In this document: piece by piece, positions 1-14,303 of the stretch | How positions within the stretch are numbered: the first letter of the stretch is position 1 | Layout: each line of letters opens with the position of its first letter | NCBI GenBank assembly: GCA_947568835.1 | Contig: OX387606.1 | Location: forward strand, 5,394,001 to 5,458,000 | Source of the DNA: Protonemura montana | Lineage: Eukaryota; Arthropoda; Insecta; Plecoptera; Nemouridae | Direction of reading: 5' to 3' | DNA length: 64,000 bases | Made by a program: the position numbers and the translations under genes | Notes under the pieces: model-generated | Told to the model about the DNA's origin: nothing | The model's database searches: none | The model's input: the letters and a program-made list of their open reading frames with translations, nothing else

Positions 1-712
<712 letters not shown>

Positions 713-3700
713 GCGCAGAGCTACGGTCCGAAGGCGTGCATCCTGATGCGTGTGGTGGAGACCGCTGCTTCGGGCGCTCCGGCCATCGCGTCGACAACAA
801 ACGTCAACACGCCCGGTCCCAGTACGCCCGTTCGCGCAGCCAACCCGCCGCCTCCACCGCCGCTCGTCAAGACGCCCGTCGTTACGCCACAACCTCAGAC
901 GCAGATGCTTGTCGCGAAAGGTACACAACTATTGTATCTGTCATCGCAGTAGTTTAGGTTTAGTTGGTGCATTGAACAAAGCTTGTTATATATGAATCAT
1001 GAGGATTATACTTTAATACATTAATGTGAAATTTGACGTCTGCCTTCTCTAAAATTCCGTATATTGAAGTCTCTTCTATGGTAATAATTCATTTAACAAA
1101 CACAGGTTACACTCTCGTGCAAGTTTTTTCCTGAGACAGCCATCTTATTGGAGGTTTTGTTAGATGCAAATTGTTTCTATTCAACTCAATTTTTTCTGTG
1201 GTTTTACAGTAATAAAATTTGTTACCAATGATAATGTCAGTGTCTACATTACCGAGTGAGGCAGCGTTGTAAGAGCGTGCCTGCCTTGCGTTTGGTGGGT
1301 CCCGTCCGTATTTAATCCCAGCTAGCCTAGTTTTGGTTCGCCGTGATTTCAAACCACCACTCCAGGCGAATGCTGGTATCCTTGCCTGTAGCCAAGCCTC
1401 TAGCCTGAAAGATTTCTAATCTCTTAAATGATTTTAAACAGAGTGTGACTTTCCTGAACAAAAAAGACTTAGAAATTCAGCTCTAATGTAGCAATCTAAC
1501 ATCATATAATTTAAATTATCCAGTAGAAGTAGACCAAAATCCAAATGACAGAAACTAATATTTGCTGTCTCATGCGTTCAGGTGGTGGCCCTGCTGCAAC
1601 CGCGATTGCCACGCCAGTGTCCTCAACCCAGGCTGCCCAGCACGCGGCGCAGCAGGCCGCGCAGGAGAACGAGCAGTTTGCGCTGAGCTGGCTGCGTGCG
1701 GCGTGTGAACCCTGCGTGTCTGCACGCATCACGCAGGCAGAATTGTACCGCCAGTACCAGGCTGCCTGCGCAAGGATCGGCCGTCGCGGATTAGTTCAGC
1801 CCCTGCACTTTCCCAGATGTGTGCGGTACGTTCTCATATCGGTCCTTGACCTGCTCTCTGTCAACTTGCATTCCTGGGAATGACTCGACTTAGAGCAAAA
1901 CAAGGAACAGGTGGCAAACTGTGGGTTTTTGCGTTTTATGACGTAGAAGATTGTGTCTGTGACGGAGAGAAAATTGTCATTTGGACACATTGCACCCACT
2001 CAAAACAGGGATAGGGTCAATAGATTGCTGTTTTTTTCATAGGCAAACTTAAAGCTAAATATTGGTGTCATCTTCAGTCTGCTTTCTAGTTCAAAGAAGT
2101 TTCCTTACACCAACACTCTTAAATAGGAACCTTAAGTCGTTTAAAGTCGCCTTAAAGCTAAAACTGTATTCCTTCTTTTCTCAGGTCTGTGTTCGGAGGT
2201 TCTGTGGGTCCGAGCCTGTCCAAGGCAAGCGCTGCCAGCGCCGACAACGTACCCCACTACGAGGGGATCAAGGTGCGCGCCCACCTCCTTCGCAACACCA
2301 TGTCTACTCCTGCCCCTGCCCCCACCCCTGCTCCCATCCCGACCCCTGCGGCCGCCGTGGAGGAGCCGGCCATTCCGCAGCCCTCCTCACCCATCCTCAA
2401 GGCTCAGCTCAGCGCGCCGCCAAAGCCCACAAAACCCGGCGCCGCCACCGCTGCCGAGAAAGGACAGGTACGTAACGGCCGGACCTGCAAGCTCAATGAA
2501 TCTATGTTGTCGTCTACGTTTTAGGCTGTTAGCTTCGTTATCGGTAGATTTATGGTGGATGGGTGGAAATGGTAACCTTGTTTGTCCTCCCAATCTAACT
2601 TCTCGACGTGCTAGGAAACGGGGGTTTGATTAGCTTGTTTGGTGATAGAATGTATCAGTTACACTCTAACTGATAGTGTTATTGCAGTATTTCATTGGGA
2701 AATTGCCTCCTTTTTACACTAAAAGAAACTAAAATGGTTGCAATCTAGCAATGAAAGGTAATCTAAGCAAGCATTGTAACGAAGTAATATATTAGACCTA
2801 GAGATCGATTGATTGCAACTAGATAAGCAAGAAATTAGCAAAGTAACATTAAAAGTTCACACTTAAATCGCTTTGTTATGGCAAAGTTTGCATTTTTTTC
2901 TATTGAAACTAACTGAGTTTAAAGCAGTGCATTCTTTGGGTGGGCTTTTTTTTGTGTGGGAACAAAATTAAAGTACGTCTCTTAACGTTTCTTTGTTGCA
3001 AAGGACTGTCAATCAGAGATAAAAGACCTGATTTCGCATAACATTCATTGGGCTAACTACGGTTTTGGTCGCTTCGTGCTGTGTTTTGCAAACGTTGTCC
3101 GTACAGCAGAATTTCGTCGCATGCTAAACTTGTATCTTTGTAGCTCTAGTGGCTGGTTCAATGTTGACTGTTCAACCATAATGTATTTTAATTTATTCCA
3201 CATCAAGAAACGTATTTATTATGTTAAATGTATATTTTTTAATATTTTTATCGCAGTATTTTCATTTTGACCATTTATTTGCCTTTTGTGTAATTATATT
3301 TTAAACAGTGACGCAGATAGCTCTTACTGCTCCATACCTCTTGCAGTCACGAAACCATCTCGACACTTTTTTCTGACAGTTCACTGACATATTTTGGAAT
3401 GCCAAATACCATTGCTTGAATTCACCTTCAGGTCAGATATCCAGATGTTTGACCTCTAAAATATGTTGTTTTCGATCAATTTTTGAGTGTTCAAGTAAAT
3501 CAACCGAATTCAGCATTCAGCACAGTGCCCTATTCCCTGAATCGTGAAATTTGTGGCAAAATCCCCTTGCATTGGTGCTGAGCCAATAGGCACGGCAGTT
3601 GAGCTATCCGCGTTGGCAGACCGCTGTTGCCCGAGTGTTGTACCATTTTGTGCACGTCCGGCGTAGGTGGGCTCGCACCCGCACCTCACTCAGGCACTGT

Positions 3701-6700
3701 TGGGCGGGACCAGCGGCGTGGCGGATACTCCCAAGGAGACGCCCTCTTCACTCATCAAGTCGTTGCTGGCGAGTAAGGTAAACGCGGGCGGAGACGGCTG
3801 CATGGCCAGCATGCTGCCTGTTCCGTGTGCTGTCGCTAACACCACGACCGCAGCTGCCGCGATTGCCGAAGCCGATAGCAAGGTAAACGTGCCACAGCAG
3901 ACGGGACGTATTCCAATCGGCGTTGAGTTAGGACAAGCCGCAGGGGACTTCTTATTCCGAGGGGTCGACCTTGACGCTTGTTCCAATATTGAACTGTTTA
4001 CTGGCCGTTTTTCGTCATTTCCGTTTAGACTTTTTTTTTATATTTTTTTATTTTTATTACATCTAGGTCATAGAATACTTTCCTTGTGCCAATTAGGAAT
4101 AAAATTTGTGCTATGTCAAGTGGAGCAACATTGTCGATTGTTTGTCAACAGCAATGTTAGACAACCAGGTCCATGCCCAATTTCGTCGAAGACAAAGTAA
4201 GTGGCAGGTTCTATACCTAGCTGACCCAATATCTTGGTCTCAATGCAAGTGCAACCTCCTGAAGTTATTTTTGTTTTTGTGCATAGATTTTTATGTTGGG
4301 ATTATCAATGTGTAAGTAGAGACTAGAGTTGTTACGTAGTGTTTATCTGAATGTTGTGTATTGCCTGCCTTTGCATTTGTGAATGACCTTTCCACATTGT
4401 TCGTGTTCGTAACGTAGAATTGTAATGACACTCACGAATTACGTGCAAACGTTGGTGCTTGGTAAGTCTATCCCAACCCAACTAATCGGCATCGATAACC
4501 CCATCTGCTGTTTCCTGCATCGGAAATGTGAAATGTCTAACACGTCGCTCTTTTACGCTCGAAACGTCAACTAACGTTGGTAGTTATGTCTAACATTAGG
4601 GCCGTCGAACTATTCAATTTTCTTTCCGTGACAGCGTAGATATTCCAAAAAGCTTTATGTCTAGAACAATCACAACTCATATTTATTATTCTTTAATTTT
4701 TTTTACCAGCACTGGTTGAAAAGACTAATAAATACTGCAATTGAAGCCAGAATTTCAAGGTTTAATTCTTTTCTTTAGTGGGTGGACATAAATAAATTGA
4801 AAACCAATAAATATAAAATATATTTTTCAGTGAATTTTAATTAGGTTCATGATATTTTCCATCTAAATGCTGTATTTTAGTTAGTATTCAAGAATTAAAT
4901 TCAATCGACATCGAGAAGAACGGATCGTTTGTCATCTCGCTATCCTAACATCTCCTACCCCCAGGCGATGCCATAACTAACGGACATGTTCTGGTCAGGT
5001 GACACAACGTCAACAGCGACTCCTGCAACAGCAACAGCAGCTAAAAAACAACGTGACCCCCGTTGCAAACAGTGTGGTCAAGAAACCGATCCCGAAGCCT
5101 GCAGAGGTAAAACCGAAACTGCCGCTGCCACGAATCAACGGCCTGAAGTCGGGAGTCGATTCGTCCAAAGAAGTGGTCGCCGACAACGGGCCGACTGATC
5201 TGGCTCCTGGCGCCCATCCTCTCGGGAACGGGGCACTACCAAGCCAACAGGTGCCGCCGTTAGCGCCACTCAGCTCTGGGCCGCAGCACGTACGCTCAGA
5301 TGGGGAGGCGGACGACGTCACAAAGGTAGGTTGGAGAAATGTTTATTTGTCTTGGGTCCTGCGTGGAACACTGAAATTTCAAAAAAAGACTTTCAGATTT
5401 TCAATGTGTGATTTCACCAATGTATCCAAATGGATACTAACTTGTTGCTTTCAAGCTTGATTTCCGGCTAGCTTGCGTCACTAAAGATTTGAATACAAAT
5501 CAGACTTGACTTATCACTATCATTCAGCAGCAATACCCGTTATGCAAGATTTTCAAACACTAGAAGTGGTAAAAAACACGAGTAGACATGAGAGTCTCAA
5601 AAATATCTCCATCGTAAAAACCAATTCTTACGTTTTTTTTTTCATTTTTAATTTCTTAACCTTAATGCTCTTGCCTTCACTGTTGGTTGCAATTTTTTCA
5701 ATTTATGTGGTTCCAAGTTGTCTAAGCAAATACTATTTTCACAACTGGCTGAACTTGCAAGATAATCTTGCAAGTTCAGCCAGTTTGGTCGGTGATATTT
5801 ACTGTAAAAACTGTTTCGGTTGGCACTAAGTAAAAAAAAAAATTAAATACAAAATTGACTATCTGTATCTGTATTGTACCTCTACGTCGTTCAATTGTTA
5901 AGGGCTGGACTCTTCTCACGTGCTCGCAGGCAAACAACGTGGCTTGTGAGGATGGTGCAATGAAGGCGCTGCTCAACGGCATCCCGGCTGCAGAGGATCC
6001 CACTCGCGGTGGCAAACCTGCATCCAAGAGCCTTATGCTTGCCGACCTGCTGGAAAAGAAGATGGATGCACGCAAGGATCACCCCATCCTCAACGGGGTG
6101 CTCGGCAAGGAGCTACGTATCGGAGACAAAGGGCTGGAGCTTGTTGAGAACCACCTTGATAAGGTCAGCAATCCTGAAGGGATACAATACATTGGGGAAG
6201 GCTTATGTAGCTTAAGCTAAGTTATGATTTCTAGCCTGCAACTAACCTACAAGTAGATAAAGCTTCAAAGCTATGATCTCTAGCAAATATGGGATGCAAT
6301 GCAGCTATGGTGTAAACATTTAAATGACAGCTGGCAGCAGCAGTGACAGCTTTCATTTATTACATTACCCCATTATTAATAATTTGCCATCAGCGACACC
6401 AAAACAACAACGCACTAAACCGTGATTTGCTCGCTGTGCAGGTATTAAAGGAGACGGCGTGCTACCAGCCAAACAAAGACACGGTGATCCAGTACACAAA
6501 CCATATCACAACGCCTCCTGTCGATGCCGAACCGAGACTCGCTTTAAAGCGGCCGGCTGTGGACGAGCCTGCCCCGCCTGTGGTCGAGGCTAAGAGACCA
6601 CACGTAGACACCAACGGTCAAGCAGACGAGGCAACCTCAGCGAGCGCGGCCGCCGCGAACCTTTACGCTGCATTTGCAGCGTCTGCGCTAGAGGACGAAC

Positions 6701-9700
6701 CTGAGATGGAGGTGCCAGAGGACCAGTTGGTGGTGGCTAATCAGCAGCAACTCATCGTCACTGCTGGCAACAGGCAGATGTTTGTGTCGCCGCCGCAAAG
6801 CCAGGTCCGTTCTGCAGCTTTACTAATCTGCAAAATAATTAAATCTCCGGTGAAATGATCTGTGTGATGGAAGTCTTCTATTTGGTACAGTCTCAATGTT
6901 ACGTTGCCCATCAATGCTATGAAAAAACTTGCAGGCCTGTATGATTTCTTTGTCGCTGTTCAAAACTTTGTTCTTACCTTTAAAATAAAATATGTCACAA
7001 AGAGCAAGCCTACGTAAGCAGCTAGTGAAAATCACCAGTAATGAGAGTGATTTTGCACCCTATTCCCAGGACATTTTCCAACAAGCTTTCAATGAGGCAA
7101 TCCTATCTGTAAACGGCAACCATGCTAACACCCTCTCCTCTCACCAGGTCCTGATAACGCCGGCCGGTCAGATCACGCTGCACGCGGCGCCTGGTCCCAA
7201 GCCCGGGCCGGCACAGGTGCAGAGCATCCGGCCGCAGCTCGGGGCGCAGATGGTGCAGGGCCAGGTGGTGCTCACACAGGGCCAAGGTGGCCAGCTGATC
7301 CTGTCGCAGGCTCCGCAGGGTGGCATGCAGCTTGGCCAGGCCACCTACATGGTGGCACAGCAGCAGCAGGGCATGGGCCAGGGTCACCAGACCGTTCTCG
7401 TGACTCAGACGCAGCAGCAACAAGGTACGCTGGCTCGGGCATGCATTGCTGCTTGCCGCAGAGCATAGTCTATTTATGTTGAGAAATCTAGTGTTTATTG
7501 CAAATGCCTGCAATGTGCAAAGTGTTTTATTATCAGGAACACTAATAACCTCTAAACCCCGATCTCCACCTTTCGTGGGTGTTGCTTTAACCCATTAAAC
7601 TATATGGACATATTATTTTTGAGAGGACTTTAGTGCTTTTGATGAGAATGACAGATCTGAAATGAGTAGAACCATGAGACTGTGATACTATTGATTCCAG
7701 TGATACTATTATTAAAGCTTGATTTTTTTTTTCATTGTTACTTTAGGTACGCTTAAAATGTAATAACTATCACAAGAAGCAACTGAGTAACGTTTCATTA
7801 TTTCCTCTCGGCAGGGACGGGGGCCAAGACGCTGATAATCTTCCAGAACCCTGGTGGCAACGGCGGAGGCGGACAGAAGATGATGGTGTCGTCGGCAGCG
7901 CAGCCGCAGGGCCAGCCTGTGGTGGTAACGCAGATGCCGCGACCCATCATGCAAGGCCCCGCCATTTCCACGCCACCCCCTGCGCTGGTGCCGGCAGCCC
8001 CTAAGCCAGCGCAACCGCAGTTGAGACCCAGCACACCCAGGTACGTGTTACGTTAGTAATTCAGGCCGGAGACTGCATTTGGAGCTAGCCCTTGCTTTGT
8101 GCACTGTTTTGGGGAAGGGGTTAATTACAGCTGATTCTTAGAATTTTGATCAAAGTAATGAAGCTAGGATAGTTTTCTTGAAAGCTTTTTTGAATCTTTC
8201 TTGAAAAAGTGACGTATAAAATTGAATAAATGTGTTAAGCTAGAAATGTGGTTCTTAAATAATGAAAATTTTGACTATTTTGGCGCCAGGTTCTTTCAGA
8301 ATCTGAATCAGATAAGTGGTTCATTTTTGGAGAAAACCAACCAGGGTAACATTTACTCACATTTGAATCTGGGTTTCCATGCAGAGCCGTCGATATGGAT
8401 ATATTTCCGGTAACTTTTATGACCATGATAAAAGGTCGATCTTAAACAACACCAGAGTGCCAACAAATCGTATGTTGTGGTTTCAGCGTTCCACCTGGTG
8501 CCGGCAAGGAGCCCATTGAACCACCCCCCATGACATCGCCGCTCCCGCAGTCGTCCCCATTGGCCGTGCAGCTCAAGACGGGGGCACCCGTCGACCCTAG
8601 CGCCTTCCTCTGCGAGTGGCGTGGGTGCATGAGGTGAGTCCTATGCAGCCAGCTGCAGCTTTTAGGAAGCTGTAAGGATCGCCATCTGCGTCTTATGGGA
8701 GATCCTCCCTAATCTTCATTTGGCTAGTAAATTTTTGCTACTGATAAAAGAAATAGCTTTTCAGGGTCCTAGAGTAACCTGTAGGTGTCTGAATAGTTCA
8801 AGAGATATTTAATTTTAACTAAGTTAATCCTATCTGAAATGATCAAAATTAGTATGATTTATCAAGCAGATATTACAATATCTTCCAACAAATGTTTGGC
8901 AACCAATTTGGTCGCATTTCTAATTTATTGCAAGGCTCCAAAGTTGCATGAAAATTAACCACTTACCTACTTAAGCTCTTTCCATCTGGGATAATTAATA
9001 ACGTGTAGATGGCATTATATTTTTATTATCTCATCGTTCACTAGTACTCGTTCGGTGATTTCCAGGAGCTTTAAGTCTGCAAACGAGACGTACATGCACG
9101 CCTGCGAGAGCCACTGTCCGTCGGGAAGCCAGGAGATCCAGTGCCTCTGGGAGCGATGCGACGCCATGAAACGCAAGCGCTTCTCACTAATGACGCATCT
9201 CTATGACCGGCACTGCAACACTGAGGTCAGTTTTAAAAGCAGTTGTCTAAGCCAACTCATTTAATCTTACCCCTAAAGATCCCTAAAGATCCCTTCTAGT
9301 TTACTAACAAGCAATCAATGAATTAAATCGTTGGACTCGAATGTACATTTTTTTTTCTATTCTGCTTGAGTGCACAGCAAACAGTAAAATATCTTTCAAA
9401 ACTTATCAAAATCAGCGGCGTTTGTCACCCCTTGCAAGCTGACGTTCTGCGGGCTTTGCAGGTGCTGAAGATGATGGCGGTCCGAAGAAAGCAGCTCTCA
9501 GTTAGCGGGCGCAGCGAGATCCCGCCCCCTGCGCTGCCTCCACCACACCCGGGTTACGCGCCCAATGCCGCTTTCCACGCCATCAAGCGACACGCCCTCG
9601 AGTTTGTCAACCCCAAGGAACTCATGGTGAGTTTATTGCCGCAGCAGACTAGATTCATGGAAGAGCAGTGCTTTTGACATTTTGCCTAGTCTTTATGGGG

Positions 9701-12700
9701 ATTAATTCCCATTTAAATTAATCCTGGTTTTGAAAATGTATGACTACCTGAATCTGTTTTGATGGTTACAAGCTACTTTTGAACATAATGAGTTTCAGAG
9801 AATAAATTAAGAGGTGGTGCTATTATTGTGGAAAAGTCAGGTTTAATGTAATGAGTTCATTTAGATTTGGTTGGCATCTGCAAATAAGGGAGGCTTTAAC
9901 AGCAGAGTCTTGGTAATGGTTTTTGAAATAGCAAAATATGTAGTCAGCCCAGAAAGTCTCAATGAGACAGTCAGAAAATGTGTTGCTAGCTGAGCTTGCG
10001 CAAGCTCTAGATCAAAATTAGTATGCCAATCTGAGATGTCTGTTTGCAAGATTCAAAGGATTTATGTGGATGTCTTGGCAACTAGAACCATTTAAGGAGG
10101 TTAATTTTAAGGCAATGTTTACACACCTTCCACTCACCCCACTACTGAAAACCATTTCGTCCTCACACCTCGATTTGCTGCGAAGCGATGCTAGGCGTTG
10201 TGGGACGGGGCTGGGCTGTTGTATTGACGTTGTGGTTTTGTCCCGGCAGCGGCCAGTGAAGCCGGCTGCGGTGCCGTTGGCCCGCGCTCCCCCCGAACAG
10301 GTAAGCTTGTTGTGTGGCCTCCTCGTGTGTGTTTCCCGCCTCGTGTTGCTCCCTCCGCATGGCTCCCCTCCTTGCCAGGAGGAGGGGTTTGCTGACTAGA
10401 TTCCCGCTTGTCTCCCTTTCCAAAATAGTCGCCTTTTTACTGTTGGTGGGTGCCAGTTGCGTGTTGATGGCGGTCATTGATGTTTGGGAACGTATCTTAA
10501 CGATGTACACAACAGCGTAAGTTATCTGATGTTGCGTTGAGCGTGCTTCCTTCTTGTACTCTTCCCAGACATCAATTTCCAGCCGTGATTTGTTGTTTTG
10601 TGTGCACAGAAAAAGAGGCAATTAGAACTCTTGTGGATTCTAAAATATTTTGTGATTTTGATAGCTAGATTGACATGCTGATTTGTTCAGAAACATTTGC
10701 ACGATCAGTAATTCACGTCTAGTTGTTTGAATTCATACAAGTCTTAGATCTCTGTGCTAGATTTGGCGACTGATGTAGACGTACAAGCCTCTTTAATTTT
10801 CGAGCTGCATTCCAGGCACGAACCCAAACGACAACTAGTATTGATTGCTGCCCTCCATCATAGCAGCCTATGTTTGCACCTCACCTTACTGCCCCTAACT
10901 GAGAAAGCTTATCCTGACATTGGCACTCTTATCAGCAATCACACCCTAATGCATCCCTAGTTAGTGTCAAGTTTGTTTCACCCTCCCTTTATTTGCATTC
11001 ACTGACACTGACAAGTCTGAGATTGTGAATTACTTTCACGGGCTGGAGCTAGAATTTGAGACAACTGCTTCTATGTCAAAGAAAGCATTTTACACGGCCT
11101 GTTGCATTCCCAACAAGTGTTAACTGTTTTAACAAAATTGTTACTTGCCTGCACAAAACCGAATTGTGGAGGCCAGATTTTTGTCTAGTCAGTAGAACTT
11201 GCTTTTTCAAAGTTCTTATACATTTGCATCTTATAAATGTTTTCCCCAAATTAGATTTATATCAATAATAAGCGTAGAGATGGCAGCATTAAAATGAAGG
11301 TCTACATAAATCAGAAGTAATTTATCTGTCGATGTAGAACCGCACACTCGTAATAATCATTTTTCAGTTCATCTTAAGTTGGTTCAAGAAAACTAATACT
11401 TCATTCACTAAATGATTGACCATTTTGAAGAACTTTAGACAATTAACAGTCGGGAGCTAGGGCCAACGTGGTCCCAGAACACTCCACTTTTGCTTAAGTG
11501 AGGAAATAAACTTCTCCGAAGGTGCTAGAACAAAGCTAGTTACATGAGTTCAAGAAGTATAAATATAAGATATGGCAGGCTCTTTAGTTCATGGCACAGC
11601 GCAGTAGGTAGCAGCGCTGGCTTTTGGTTTTGTAGTTGTGTATTGTCTTGAGTTTTGGATTACTACTCTGATTTGTATCTTCCTGCATGGTTTGTTATTT
11701 CGTAGAATGTTTGGTTTTTGTTGACTTAGTAGATAAACTATTGTAAGCTAGAATGGAACACCCAGTAGAAATTGATTTAGTGATTTCAGTAAAATAAATG
11801 ACAATAGTAAATAAATAAATTAATATATGTAGATAATATTTGTATTTATTTTTAAGTACCCTTTGCTAGGGATAGCCGAGGGATAGGTCAAAATTTGTTC
11901 ATAATTTTTGTTTGTCATCCAAATGACTTATTTTGAGTTAGAACTGAATGAAATGTTTTCTGGAGCAAGAAAAGGACAGTAACCACCTAATTTGTTAACA
12001 ACTAACCATCAATGATACAGATCACTGAGCCACACTGTCATCGAAGCGGACTAGAATCTCTCATCCGATGGAGCCGAGATTGCCAGTGCTACAGCATTTA
12101 ACCCGTAAACCTTGTGTGTTTGCAGGATGATAACGAGGGACCCGTCACGAAGAGCATCCGGCTCACGTCTTCGCTGATCCTGCGAAACCTAGTCATCTAC
12201 TCCACCAACGGCAGGCGGTATGTAGCTTGGTTCTCTGGCTCTGAAGTGACAATGTCTTAAGCCGATAGGAATTTGACAAAGGGCTCTTAGAGATTGTGGC
12301 TTCAGGGCCTTTCTTGAGTACTTTTCAAATGGTCACCAAATGTAATTCGCCTACTAGAGTAACTAATTTACGGTATTTTGTGCTATTGCTTTGGTATCAT
12401 TAATCTATTTTACATACATATTTTCCTTGTAATTAGACTATTAGCTAAGATATCTTTGTCAGTTTGCAGCAAGTAGTATCTAAGACTTGCATAGTTTTTC
12501 AAGTCATCAAATATATGTTTCTATGTATATTATTATTTATATAATGTGATACTTTTGTTCCAATTATTGCCTACCTATTTCCCCAATGACAACTTTGTAT
12601 GATCATGCCTAAAAAACACCTTTCAACTAATTCAGCTGTGTTCCACCATTGCAGGTTCCTACGTAGCTACGAGCCGCACCTGGCCAGCATCGCACTGAGC

Positions 12701-12769
12701 AATGTAGAGTCGTCGCGCACAATCGCGCAGGTTCTCTACGACATGAATCAGGCCGCGGGGGCCAGGTGA
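713..12769 (+). CDS. ARID2: ARID2/Bap170-like PBAF (SWI/SNF) subunit, C-terminal 1000 residues
   Basis: Fifteen exons join in frame: 713-920, 1582-1825, 2185-2467, 3667-3777, 4999-5325, 5930-6163, 6442-6804, 7148-7424, 7815-8040, 8487-8633, 9066-9225, 9462-9626, 10250-10300, 12126-12217 and 12655-12769 (TGA). The window part encodes 1000 residues. Residues about 98-170 form an RFX-type winged helix (ALSWLRAACEP, LYRQYQAACARIGRRG, LHFPRCVR-SVFGG). Residues about 590-680 are Gln/Gly-rich. Residues about 800-858 hold two C2H2-type fingers (CEWRGC with HACESHC; CLWERC with THLYDRHC). This order is that of ARID2/Bap170, the DNA-binding signature subunit of PBAF/PBAP in the nucleus. Known homologues have roughly 1700-1800 residues, so the ARID domain is off-window. 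Donor 6163 (gtcagc) and acceptor 3666 are weak but keep phase. Introns without their own entry show only AT-rich unique sequence. Confidence 0.93.
3778..3882 (+). other. Possible alternative 5' splice-site extension of an ARID2 exon
   Basis: The exon at 3667-3777 ends at aag|gtaaac. Exactly 105 nt later the same string aag|gtaaac recurs at 3882. The intervening 35 codons are open and in frame (start VNAGGDG, end AEADSK), moderately GC-rich and Ala/Thr-rich. Either the exon runs to 3882 or two donors are used. I cannot tell which from sequence alone. Confidence 0.45.
5743..5785. repeat. Perfect 21-bp palindrome with 1-nt spacer
   Basis: Positions 5743-5763 (start AACTGGCTGAAC) and 5765-5785 are exact reverse complements separated by one A. 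It lies in the ARID2 intron between the exons ending at 5325 and starting at 5930. No flanking duplication is visible. It would form a tight hairpin or cruciform. Confidence 0.9.
10301..12125. other. Large ARID2 intron, no gene recognised
   Basis: This 1.8-kb intron separates the 51-nt exon 10250-10300 from 12126. Short ORFs on both strands here resemble no family I know and lack splice-compatible neighbours. A tRNA-like stretch near 11592-11672 is too degraded to call. Confidence 0.6.
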
Positions 12770-14303
12770 CCCAGCGACTCCGTTGCCCCGTCTTAGGCAC
12801 CTCCGCGCCCAACGCTAGCTCACTTTTTTATGTTTTCTAAGAAGAAACGCCCCCGTCGGTAGTGAACCTACTTTCTGAATGTACAAATATTTTTTAAGAT
12901 TTTCTCTTTTTTTTTTATGTAAATACGTGTGAACCGTCTGTTCCGAGGCTGCGCCACAAAACTTGTCTGCTAATAGACCGCTCGTCGGACGGCCATCAAC
13001 GAGGTTTGTGTTAGTAACGCTACTCCTTGATAGCTGAGAATTATGTGCAATTCCTTTTATGACTAGTATTTATTGGTTGGCCGACATCCCTACGTCTGCC
13101 GCGTACTGTTTTGCCTGAGTGCATCGCGCAAGTCCAATAGCTGCTGGAATTTGCGCACGTCCTCAAAAAGTCATATCGAGCAGCTGATGCCTCCAACCAT
13201 TTCACTTTTTTACCTTTTTTTATTCGCCAGCGATATTTTTCGCTAACTGTAACTTTCGTCGATTTGCGACCATTCTGTTCACTTCAATCGTGTAGGTAGT
13301 GTAAATCAGTATTATGTTAATGCAGGAGGATTCAAAATCGTCGTTTTGTGCGTGTAATCATCGCAGATGGTTGCCCAAATTATGTTAATTTCTAGTGCGA
13401 TCATTGATTGAAAATTATTTCTGTGGACCTACATCATTCCATTGGAAACCGTCTTGGTTACGAAGCAGCCTTCACCGCTGCGAGTTCACACACCGTGTCA
13501 TTTATGAACTTGTATATTAATACATAACAATCGTGCTCGTTCACCTTTCTTTTCATCGGATTACATAGTATCGTTGAAAGAAATCACTAGAAGGTGAGAG
13601 CACTGTACACTGTTGGAAATGAAGAAACTTTTAGAAACTTGCTTGATGTTATCACTGCTCCTCTAAAATCCTGCTTTGAGAGGCTGCTCCCGCAAGGGAG
13701 TGGCTGCCTTTCCGTATCTGTGCCGGTGGAGATAGCTTTCAGGCTGTTGTGAGTCAATTAGAAGGGACTGAAGGTATGGAAGGCAGTTGTAACAATGGCT
13801 GTGTCTGTAGTGTGTTCATTTTTGGTATGTTTTGTAATGTTGGGTCAAAAACGTTTCAGTTTGCTTTTTAAAGGGTTTGCTCACCCCCAAGTGTGCACCT
13901 CACATTGCAAAGCAAAGCACTTGTAAACCATGATGTTCAACGAGTTTCAATTTTGCTATGTCCAACTAAATTCATACAATTAGGATAAACCTATTTATAT
14001 TTATTTCTCGTGAAAATCACAAGATGGCAGAATTGCAAGATGTTTTTATAAAAGTATCATAATGAATAATCACTAGACTACAGATTGTAGGAGATCTTAA
14101 TCTAATTTAACCCTAAGATTTCAATTTTAATATAAACATTAAATTAATTGAAACGATAATTAGACTAACAGAACGATTACTGGCCAAGCTATTCACAGGC
14201 ATATTCTCATTGGATATGCTCATTGAAGGTGTTATATGAAAGTGAAGTTAAATGAATCTACTTGATGATGATCCTATTTGTCGATGTGCTCTACAGATGG
14301 TGC
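12770..14303. other. Convergent intergenic region between ARID2 and mesh 3' ends
   Basis: Both genes end toward this 1.5-kb interval, so it must hold both 3' UTRs. On + I see no AATAAA, only an ATTAAA at 14138-14143. On - there is an AATAAA at 14005-14000, about 300 nt past the distal mesh stop. If both signals are used, the two transcripts overlap in antisense by more than 100 nt. No ORF of interest is present. Confidence 0.6.
14000..14005 (-). terminator. AATAAA poly(A) signal for distal mesh isoform
   Basis: The - strand reads AATAAA here, about 300 nt after the stop at 14304. It is the first canonical signal downstream of that stop. Confidence 0.5.

Noticed and set aside
11592..11672. 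tRNA-like stretch (gcgcagtaggtagcagcgc followed by gagttttggatt)
   Set aside because: A D-arm-like and a B-box-like block are present, but no acceptor stem and no clean anticodon arm can be drawn. At best it is an old tRNA-derived relic.
12107..12125. miR-100-like aacccgtaaa
   Set aside because: Only the first nine bases match and it is part of the pyrimidine tract before the ARID2 exon at 12126.
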